From: Astropecten irregularis
Lineage: Eukaryota; Echinodermata; Asteroidea; Paxillosida; Astropectinidae
Assembly: GCA_963971285.1 (NCBI GenBank)
Contig: OZ020259.1
Span: forward strand, 2,728,001 to 2,792,000
Reading direction: 5' to 3'
DNA: 64,000 nucleotides
Shown here: piece by piece, positions 49,801 through 61,800 of the stretch
Layout: each line of letters starts with the position of its first letter
Numbering within the stretch: the stretch's first letter is position 1
The notes under the pieces: generated by a model
The model's input: the letters and a program-made list of their open reading frames with translations, nothing else
What the model was told of the DNA's origin: nothing
Database searches by the model: none
Translations under genes and position numbers: made by a program

Positions 49801-52800
49801 GATGAAAAACACATTATCATTCATTAATAACGAGGAATTTTTTTCTCGTACAGTTGCATTCGGTAAAAGAACCAAATCAGGCATCCAATGAAATAAAGGT
49901 ATTTTCACGTACCACGAGGATGGCAAAGTTGGTTGCATGGCTGCAATGACAAGATACTGATGTATCGGTCTGGTCGGCAAGCTCACATCCCATCGTAGAC
50001 CAATCACCACCTTGGTCATTCAGATCGAAGTCCCAGAACACACACTGGATGCTGGTTCTATTTGCCTCGGTTGCATAAATGTCAGGTGCCTGTTGAACGT
50101 AAAGATTATACAGTTAGTAATGTCTGAACTGAATAGTCTTACTTTCCCAAGGAAAATGTGACATGTTTCTTCCATCTGTATTGTTGTACTTAGGCGACTA
50201 AATTTCGGTTTGACACAACCGACTGGAAGATGACACATCTGTAGTACAACTGTAGGCCTATACTCTAACACCACCGAATTAAAGACCGATATGTTACCAT
50301 GAATTGAATAACCACAGGTTCGGTCAGATTGACCAACTCAACATCCTCCACTGTCAGTGAGACCACAGATCCTGCAATGCGGAGACTTGATCCATTTGCT
50401 CCTTGAAATTCTCTGATCATTTCCGATTGGAACAAGGTGTCATCAGCATACACGATGAAACTGGCTCTCAACGGGGCAGAATTGTTACCTACGAGTCATC
50501 AACAATATCGATGTAAGAATAAGAATTATGCTTTTCTGAAACATTCACAATGACATTCATAGGGTCAAATGTCATTTTTAATTAGAGAGCTTTCAGATTA
50601 TAATAACAGTGATTTGGGCTCAGACCCGAGATGCCCGAGTCCAGGTCGTCAAATAATGGCTGGCCCGATAAGTATAACTTATTTTTATGACTATTATAAT
50701 ATTTCTAAGAATCACGTACATAATTAACCATTGGCAAATTTAGTTATCGTCAAAGGTATTGAATCTGATAGCCTTTCTCAAATACTGAACGTAGTAGTTG
50801 TTAAGAGAGTCAAAATGTCTATCAATGACCGTTTGTTCCATTTTAAAAGTACACAAATATAATATCACTTACCATCAGTAGACTGAAGCAAGTCTACAAT
50901 GTTGGCTGGTAATCGGATAGATGCTACCACATCCTCAGGAATTTCACTGGTATTCACATATGTCTTGACATCAGTCCCAGATAGTGAGCCTTCTGCAGGT
51001 TGTTGGTTTGATGACTGTTGCTGTACAGACACGAAGCTGAGACCATTCTTAGCCTGCATCGGGTCAAGACTGACAGCCTCAACGTGGATGGTATCCTGAC
51101 GTATACTGACCTGACCTCCCTGGCGAAGACTTAGGGCGACTTGAGTCTCCACTGACTGTACGATAGCAGCGGAACTTGCACTATTAATATCTGAAGTGTC
51201 TGGGTCTGCATCGGTAGGTCTACTTGTGATAACGTTATTGACAGTCTCAATAACTAACTCAGTAACCTAAAGAGAAAAATGGAAAAAAAGATACATCAAT
51301 CGCACATATTAATATACCTGTAAATAGGCAATTCCAGGGTGAAGTAAGTTACCTGTTATTAAAGTGACTTTAACCTATTTCTTGATCAATCATTCTTGCA
51401 ATTAAAATTTATTGGAATAAGTAATTACATTTTGATTCCTTGAAATGCACGCAAATACGAAAAAAAAAAGGTAACTTACATTACAAAATGTCCCAAAACA
51501 ATGGAAATTATGCCCAAATATACATTTGTAATTATAATCACTTAATTTTGTTATCATCGAATAATCAGCCGTTGATTGCTGTGAATTTAATATACGTTGA
51601 GTTGTACGGCTACACGAATACTCTTGTATAGCCTTCTGATGATGACTAGAGCAGGCTAGTCGAAACGTTGAGACCTTACGAGAAGTGCGAACGAAATAGG
51701 AAGTGCGAAAGTACGAACGATTCTTACATGGTGTTTGGCCGCAAACCGATCCACAAACCTATAAATTGTCACCATGCAAAGCCTCAAATCTGTCTTAATA
51801 CTCTTCGTTTACATTGTAGACTTTCAGAATTTATGAAGAGGAGGAAATAATGTTATGCATCAGGATTTTCAATATACATATGAATCAAACTAACCTCGAT
51901 GTCTCCTGTTCCTGCATTGACGATGTTCATTAAGACATCAGAAACTACTTCAACATCTTCTGCATCTGGTGAATCCGACGTCTGATTGGCCAGAAATTCA
52001 GCCACTTCGACGACATTTCCTTGAGTCACTTCAACCTATATCAGGATGACAGTGGAGCATAATGTATCTTGATGTGTTGCGCTCAACCCGCGCTGGTTTT
52101 CATTTGATTAAAGATATGGTAAACAGGGTTGGTAACATACCCAAACAGAAATGTTCACAGATTTACGTATAACTTTCAGGGTATGAAGATGGTGCTGGTA
52201 GAAACATGCCGTTAAAATATTTCTGTCTGAAACGGTGTATTTATCCAGAAAGTAGTAAAACAAATACCGAAAACAGTTTTAATCTCGGGGTAAGATCAAA
52301 ACCATTCTATGATTCTTGATGTTTTATAAAAAAAAAATGAGTCTGGTTTTTGCTATATTTTCTCGTGACTCAGATTGAGCTAAAATGTTCACAGGTTTAA
52401 TATTTCATGTACATATGATCAGACAAAGTGTGAGTGCTGTTCTGTGACCGTAGTCAATGCGGAGTGATCTCGGCAACCTTTTGACCAAACGTTGTGTTTT
52501 CTGTAACGATAAACTACCTCTGATAACCGACGACCAATTACTTTCAATGCAAAATAAAAGCCTTTGTATATGGTTTCACTATATGATTAAAAACCATTCT
52601 TTTGTTTCTGATTTTCCAACAATTTTGCGTTTTCCTGTCTAAGATTGAAACATGATGTCTTATGATTTGTCACAAACAAAAAATAAGTAAAATGTGTATT
52701 ATTGATATGATTAAAAATTAATATACATCACTCAAAACGTTTTTTTTTTAACAATGCACAATACACTTACCTCTTGAACCTCTTCCAGGGTTACCTCATT

Positions 52801-55800
52801 CCTCGTTGAGCCACAACTCTGAGGCTCGTACTGATCCTCCCACTGGAAGTAAGCTGGAGCCTCTGCGATTGAACAATTCCTTAGAGCCAGAGGCTGGCCA
52901 GCTATAAAACATACACGTAATGGACAATAAGAATATAAGTTTATTTGCTAAGATTGAGTAATTATTACAAGGCAGATGTAGAATAACATCAATATGATTA
53001 TTTTGTCGCTCGTGGCCTTCTATACCAGCAGACTTTTGTACTTTCAAACAATAAAGCCTAGGACACAAGTTCCAGTCTAATTTTCACTTTTGATAAACAT
53101 ATTATATTTGCGTGTGTCTGAATCCCCCATTGTGCCATTTATCCAAATAAGTTGCACTTTTATAGTTTACCTTTATCCAAATAGGTTGCACTTGTGTAGT
53201 TTACCTTGTCCACACCATGCTTATGTATAATTACTGGGGACATTTCATATGTGTGTTACAAACAAACAAACATAAAGTCTCTTAAACTTTGGGAGTCGGT
53301 TACATGTAGTTCGTAAATTTCATAATTAGTGAATTAGTGTAGTTAATGGTTTTCTACAAATTCAGTTTGTTTAATTTTAATTTGTATTAATTTATTTTCA
53401 TTGTTTTACTGTAATATGTACTCCAGTGGGCCAGCCATAATAATTGTTTGTTTGACACGAACTACACGTTAATTGCCAACAACTTCAGCCATGTACGGCC
53501 GGCCACTGCATGTAATACAGGTAAAGTTTAACATATTTTTAATCGGGTTTTTATGATATAATTCTACATATTATCTGCCAGATTTTGACTTGGGGACCTT
53601 GCTTAATCTGACCGCAATTTATTATAAATTCAGACAGTGATGATTACTAGAGTGATGAGGAAGTGTAAAAGGTGATTTTTGGACATTGAAAATGAAGTGT
53701 GCTGTAGAAAAATTTGTCGAGAGAAACATGTGATGTATACTGAGTACTGCGGCCACTGTGCTTTTAATAACGGAGGGATAGGGATTCACACGTTCTTGAA
53801 CACAATGATTTATGCAATATGTTTGATTGAGTCGGCAAATTCAGAACTTAAGGGACTAGAAAGGGACTGAATGTCGCAAACGAGACCTATAACATCAAAA
53901 TCGAATTGAACGCAAAGTACCACTTGTCAGGGTTGTTGATTTTATTTTTTTTAATCAGATTTATTTGATTTAAATCTATTTTTTTTTATCGGATTTATTA
54001 ACAGTTTTAAAAATGTATATTCATACTTAACATGTTGTAAACTATATTTAGACTGCTTTTAGGTCAATGATAATGGTCAAGCACACTTTTGAACATTGTC
54101 TATTGTAAAACTTGACAGAATATTCCACTAAAGAAAGGATTTTTTTTAAATTTGTGTAATTTATTTGCTTTTAGTGATGGACAGTTTATGGAAGCCTATA
54201 TGCATGCACTATACTCAGAATTTTCTGTGTCAGTGAGATGAAAATGTGTGGGGAATACTCCATGTCATAAATGGATTACCCAAAGTAGCTGTTGGGAATT
54301 TCAGTTGGGAATTTCCAACAACTTTCACACGAGGGGTCCCCCAACTAACAGCTGAACTGGGTATTTCCAATATGGGGTTTTGCAGTATTTGTGTTCTTGC
54401 ATAACTTAAACATCATGTATGAAAGAAAACCAGACCCCATTTGGTACTTTTTGAGAAGTTGCCATCAAAATTAAATTACATTGCCATCAAAATTAATAAC
54501 ATTTCTGTACAGTTGCATTTACCTAGCAAATTATCCATTTTTAATGTATACCTTATAGCTGGGAAAATCAACTTACTCCCGGTTTTGCATTTTACAGATT
54601 AAAATACAAATATTGCTTTTAATTTAAACTTCAAGAGGCTGTAACATTATTTTAAAGTGCCGCTAAAGCACTTTGTATTAAAATGGAAATGATTGAATTG
54701 AAAAATTGTAAAAAAAAAGAAGAGAAAATAGAGAAAAACTTATATTTTTGCTAAAAGTTGATATAAATCAGTGATTTTTATAAACAAAAAATGAAGCGAT
54801 TTAAATCGCGATTCATCGTCATCGTGATTAATCAAACAACCCTGCCACTTGTGATTAATCTGGTAAAATATTATATTTGTACAACGACTCTTTGAATGAA
54901 AGTCAAATTGTATACGTATGAATTAGAAGGGTCGGAAACAGCAATGAATGTATTATTACCATTTTGCGTCATCAGTGAGCATCTCTCTACAGATTTGGCT
55001 GTTGATCCTGCGACAGTCGTAAGCCATGTCAGACCCTCAGTGCTGGTATCAGCTGGACAAAATCCTAGGAATCAAAAGATTTGGTACAAAATGATAGGCC
55101 TATTATTTACGTGAAGGATTCAACGAGATACCAGAAAGCGAATGTGGGACGTGGTAATACCACGCCCTACTGTGGTGGGACATGGCATGGTGGTCATGAC
55201 GTGGAACAGGCATACAAAAAGGTATAAAATGTACAAACTGGTTGCCACGCAATCGCTTAGCGACAAGACAGTTGTTGAGCAGCCACGTGAGAGGAGGATA
55301 CAAAAAGTAGCTCAAGCAAATTATAACAATCGGTCGGTATAAAGGTTAACAAGAACTTGCACATTATGCGTTCCAGAGTATCGATCAGCCGTTAGCAGTT
55401 AAATATTGAGTGAAGATGACAGCTATTTTCTCGGCAAAAAGTACCGTACCAAAAACATCCACCTCATCCAGAAATAAAATGCGCCATGTCAAATAAAGTA
55501 GAAAGGTACGGTTACTTTAGTTCTCGGAGACAATCAGAACTCAGAAGGCAATTTCTTTCAAGTTCTTGATTTCATTGAGCTTTGTACTAATTTTTGGGGT
55601 AAACCTGCGGCTACTTAAAAAAAATACATGTCAATTACAATTATGATATAACTATTGTTGGCTGTAGGTAAATGATTAGCATCTCATATTTTATGTATAT
55701 GTAAATAATTATGCTAGTCGTTTCATAAATCATTTAAAGTAAAGGAAAGGAAGTTTACAACTTTACAAATCACCTTTAACTGTCACAAAGAAGGAGCAAC

Positions 55801-58800
55801 GCAACATCAGTCTATTCATTGAAAACCACTGCTGGTAGATAACTTCATGAGTCCCAATCAGAAGCATGGCCCCTGGATTGGTACTGGAGATGAAATTTGT
55901 TGGACCATCCCAGCCGGTTAGAACCGGCTGCAGCCAGTTCACACTGGTTCCAGTAGAACCTGGGCTGGCTGAGGCTGTGATGTTTGCTGGACAGACGATA
56001 CCTACCACTATACAGATAATGAAAAGGTGAAATTTAAGATAACAAAGAACATGGAAAGATAAACTGCTATGAAGTGGTACAATTAAATGTTTCAGTCACA
56101 GGGGAGGGCGATATTTTACACGAACCTGTCACGCTCACAAGGAATTCACAACCATTTTCATTCCCAGACGTGTCTGCAGCGCGATAGGTCACCTTGGTAA
56201 CTCCGGCTGAGAATGTGCCACTACCATCTTGGAAACAGTTTCTAGTTGCCAAGCAGCTAAATGTGACATCGGGAGGACCAGAGTTATCAGTGATGATTGG
56301 AGGGATCCAGCTGTGCGACACCTGATTGGACGACGATTTAATAGGGAGAGTGACGTCATCAGGGCAGCCGCGGATTACAGGAGGTTCGTCATCTGAAAAG
56401 GTACGTAAAATATCATGGAAGACTTTTCAAGAATATAACTATAATCAAAGAGGAAACCAATACGTACGGGCGATTAACAATAGTGCGTCACCATGAGTTT
56501 GCAACGCGTTGGCCAATCACAATGCGCGGAACTTCATTTCGACAATGCGGAAAGATGCGCAGTTTGTCGACAAATTGGCCAACGGCGTTGCAAACTCATG
56601 ATGGCGCAATGTTGTGAAACGTCCATATTAATTAGTCATTGGTCATTATAGTGTCTTACCTCGAACGGTGATGTACATATCACATGTTGCCGTCTTGTAA
56701 GAGCCATCTCCAGCTGTGTACTGCAATAAATGTGGAGACCTCGCCAGACTAAGAGTGATGACGTCATTGACCGAGTAATAAGTTCCATCCAAGTCAATAG
56801 TAACGGTTACCGTGCCAGCGTTGTCAGATACAGAGTCAGCATCGCGTAGTGAAACTGTTGCAAAGTTCTGATGGGTGTCGGTAGGAATGGTGAGACTGGC
56901 AGGACACGTGATGTTGGGAGATTTAATATCTGTCGTCAGAGGAAGAATTGGGAAGTGAATTCTTTATGAATATTGAGCTAGACCATTCCAAATATTACAA
57001 AACGTCACAGCTAGAACAAGTTAAACAAGATAATCACTTCGGTGCAGTGTTGGCCTGATAAGGTATAATAGCAGCTATTGTGATTGTAATTAATTGTGAG
57101 TCGAACAATATGAGTTTAGCATGAGGACCTATACCTGGTGGGAGCTGGTGTCCATCAGTATTACATGTCACGCCAACATCGCCATAGTGACCGCACTGTG
57201 CATTCCACCACCCATTGTGGTCACACTGTTCAATGCTTGTCTCGTCTCCATTGCATGCGACCTTGCTAAGGAGTACTGGTCCTGATCCTTGACCAAATTG
57301 AGCATTGGTCCAGGCCTGGGATGCTGAAGGGTAGCCCAGCTGTCGACATATGACGTTTGCATCTTTAAGGGTCCAGTCTCCGTCATACTGATTGCCACAA
57401 ATTGTGCCCCAGAAACATTTGTAGTACACCTCTACCCTTCCTTCATTGGGGCTATTCCCATTCGCAAGACGAACTGAAACTAATGATATAGACCAATGTA
57501 TCGCAGTGTCATTGAAGAATTTCCACACACAAGTACGAATACATAGGCTTATACAGTGTAAATTTAATATAACTATACGTATGGAGTTGTACTATCTTGA
57601 ATATCTCAATTTTGATGACTACAACATCTTAATTTGAATCTTCAGTGAAAACCTAATGATCTTAAGTATGCATAAATTAAGCTAAACATCTCATATCACT
57701 ATCGTCATAACGGTTCTATTTTTAGAATTGCTATGATGAAAAGCGCATTATTAAGTTATCATCTCATCAACATAATTACAAATTAGGCGCTTTATAAATG
57801 TTAAAGTTTTCGGAACTTAACATCTCTTAATTAATTATTAATATTAAGCAAAACTTGTGAGATGTGTGACAAAAAGTTTGGTTTAATCCTTCGGAAAGTT
57901 TGTGAATCGTATGAGGATTATTTTTAAATGGAGTCATAAACTTACTTGTGGAAGAGGTTGTGTCAGTGTAGTCTTCGTCACATGTTACTCCAGCATCCCC
58001 ACTGTGGTCACAGCTGTGATTGAACCATCCACTGTGATCACATTGATCAATACTTGATTCATTACCAATGCATCCAACATTGCTCAGGAGTACTGGTCCT
58101 GATCCTTGACCAAAGTGAGCATTGGTCCAGGCCTGGGATGCTGCAGGGTAGCCCAGCTGTCGACAGATGACGTTGGCATCTTCAATGCTCCAGTCATCAT
58201 CACAGACTGTACCCCATTGGTCCTGGTAGTACACCTCTACTCTACCTTCGTATGGGTTGGTACCATTGGCAATGCGTACCAGGCCTGATAGAATAATAAA
58301 CGTAAAATGAATATCATTTATAGTATTTTTCAATCAACCTATACTAACCATGATTATTACCAATGAATAATATAACAAAGCACTAAACATACCACTAGCA
58401 TAGAAACAATTATTGATTAGGTATTAAGATGCATTGCATTAGCATTTTTTCAATTAAAAACAAATCGCAATCTGCATTTGCAACGGGGGTCGTTGCAAGC
58501 AAACCCGTTCACATGCATCAAGTATTGTCTATTTGTATTATTTTCTTTACTCAAAATACACGATAGCTGTTAAAACGAATATTATTCTTTGCAATTAACT
58601 GACATCTTTAAAGAAGATCACCACAATGTGCATTCGATTTTTACCGGATACGGGATGTTCGTCTCCCTCTTCACAAGTCACTCCAGCATCATTATTATGA
58701 CTACAGAAATGCTCAGTAAACCATCCTCTGTGATTGCACTGTTCTAAGCTTGATTCATCCCCATTGCAGTTGACACTTTTCAGGAATACTGGTCCTGATC

Positions 58801-61800
58801 CTTCACCAAAATGAGCAAAGGTCCAGGCCTGGGATGCATTTAGGTAGCCCATCTGTCGACAAATGACGTTGGCATCTTCAATGCTCCAGCTACTACCACC
58901 ACAGACAGTACCCCAGATGCATTGGTAAAATACCTCCACTCTACCTTCATTTGGCGTGTTTCCATCGGCAAGTCGCACCAGAACTAAAGCTAAAAATCAA
59001 AAATTAATATTTAAAACAAGAATGGCTACGTAGCTCATATGCGAGTCATTATATTACAATTTTTAAAAATCCTTTCACCGTTTTTTTTTTATTTCCAGAA
59101 GATCAATTTTGTTTGGTCATTGGTTTTACACTTTTCTGGATAAATACATTATTTCAGAATCTTTTAACGGATATGTTGCTACCATCACCAGGTTTATACC
59201 CTGTAAGTTATAGGTAAATCTGTGAACTGGAGATTTCTGTTTCGGTATGCTACCAAAGTATGCATCATAGTACCTTTAATGGCATTGAAATCCATAAATG
59301 CTGTATTATTTTTGTGTTGCCTTTGTCGCATTTCTGTTGTCGTGTCGTCTTGTCTCGAGTTTCTCGATTGTTATTTATTCATTCATTTTAGGTATGCATT
59401 ATTACTTTCAATCGAGGCAATTTCTAGAATATTTAAGAAAGTTGAATTCATTGTTTAGTGTTACTGTATACTGTAGTCTGTTATGTTTACTCGTGCATTT
59501 TCATTGTCGATTTGACATTAATCTATGTGTTATTTTATATCTCACCTGGTGTTTGATTTGGTTGATTACACGTCACCGCAGGGAGAAATGTATCATAGAA
59601 ATTGTAGTTGGTCTCCAACGTTGAATTATAATCACACTGCCCGATGTTGGACTCATCTCCATTGCATGCAAGACCCTTCAACGTCAACAATGTCGAATAA
59701 TAATTGAAAAACAAATAATAATCAAAATAATACCATGTCCATGCACTTGAAGCTGACGGGTAGCCAAGCTGGCGACAAACCACATTGGCCTCTTTGATGC
59801 TCCATTCACTACTGGCGATCGAACCCCAGAAACATTTGTTGAAGACTTCTACTCTTCCTTCATAGGGCTCTGAGCTTTCAGCACCTAAACGAACTGAATC
59901 ATATAAGCAGCAAAATGGATAATATACTAAACCTTATTTTATTCAGCAAATAACCACAAGGGAAACTTGCTGAATTTTAAGTCATTGACAAGTGAACAAA
60001 GAAAAAATGACTGGATGGCTCAGTTGGTAGAGCGCCGGTACCATACGGTATTCCGGAGATCAATGGTTCGAATGCCTCCCCAGTTAATTTTTCTTTGTTC
60101 ACTTTTAATTTTATTTAAATAAGTATTCTCAATTAAGTTTGATGGTATCACTTTTTTTCTCAAAGCAGTGTCACTTCTCAAGGAATTCGATAATGATCAA
60201 AGATCCAGTTCGGGGAGAACAAAACAAAATGTTGAAAGCAAACTCAGTCAAATCCGTTAAGTCGGGAATGTACTATTAAGACTGGGTTTTTTTTTGTTAT
60301 GGTAACAACTGAAACATCGATTAGAGTTCTGAGTGACATGGTATACATAAATACTAATCCTCAGGAAACTTATAATACTTAACAACCTAAGCCGCGGTAG
60401 CTTAGGGACAAATGTAAGTTCTTAACCTAGTCATATAAATTTGGATAACAACGAATTCATCTCTATCTCTCTTTTTATCTACCAAGTATCTGTATTGGTG
60501 GATTTCTACTCTGGATAATTATATGCATCCATATACTGGTAGGGGGCCTATGTGCACACGACAAATACCGTCAGTGTGGTATACAACGGGGGACATGTCC
60601 CCCCCCCCCCCCCCTGGCGTTCATCCCCTAAAAAAAAGAAAAAAAAAAAAAAGAGGGTTCCTCCTTCTACCCCGCCCCCCCCCCCCCCCCCCCCAAGACA
60701 ACACCAACGTGCCTCAATACTGGCGCGCGTATTCAGTAGGCCTAGTGCATCCAATGCGCAGGCCTGGTCAAGCCGGTATTGGCTAGAATGTACATTTTGG
60801 CCCCCCCCTATTAAAAAATCCTGGCTACGCCACTGATGCCTCCCCTACCATGGACAACCTCAGTGGATGTATACTGCCCCGTGGTCGATTTCACGAAGCC
60901 CTATGATCGATCGTAACCCGAGTTACGAAGGATAACCCATCGTATCCTACGACCTCTACGTGAGGCTGTAATGCATCATACGTCCTTCGATTTATAGTAA
61001 GTTACGATGCGTTTGGTGAAATCAACCCCATCAGGTTGCTTTAAAACCCACATTGAAATCTCTATTTGGAAAAAAGGGCTTTACTTATATTCACTTCCTT
61101 GTCTTATCTTCATTGATAAATTAGTGAGCCCATGCGTGCCTTCCTAGGTCTACAGCTCTTAATGTATAGTGACATCACTGCTGACTCGCATGCGCCCTAC
61201 CTGCTAAGGAAGTAGTGAAATTCTGTTCTTCCCCACAAGTCACTCCAACATCCTTCTCGTGGCTGCAGCTGTGATTGAACCATCCACTGTGATCACATTG
61301 ATCAATACTTGATTCATTACCAATGCATTCAACATTGCTCAAGAGTACAGGTTCTGATCCTTCACCAAAGTGAGCATTGGTCCAGGCCTGGGATGCTGAA
61401 GGGTAGCCCAGCTGTCGACAGATGACGTTGGCATCTTCAATGCCCCAGTAATCATCACAGACTGTACCCCATTGGTTCTGGTAGTACACCTCTACTCTAC
61501 CTGAATAAGGAGTGTTCCCATCCACAAGACGTACTACCACTGATGAAAAAAGACGTCATTACGACCAGTGATTTGTATAAGCGAAATTGTTATTGTTGTG
61601 TTGTGTTCCTTAAAAGGGAAAACACACGTTTCATTTCTTTCTGCCGTTCGTACGTTAGTTGATAGGGCCTACGTTTGTTCTTTACTGAAAATCGCTTTTT
61701 GTTCGCACTTAGGACACGTTGCGGCCTCGTGGGTAACTAACGAATTGGTTGTACTTGACCTCTCGTTTCGAATTGAAGTGTATTGGTAGGAGTACAGTGT

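Larger units (their letters stand above)
59894..61200. other. GPCR intron with tRNA-hairpin element and poly-C tracts
   Basis: Contains the tRNA-in-hairpin element (59990-60105), two C runs of 18-20 around an A-rich tract (60600-60693), and a family I fold-back (60881-61030). No exon recognised. Confidence 0.6.

Noticed and set aside
60523..60836. Proline-rich frames on both strands
   Set aside because: Created by the poly-C and poly-A tracts.
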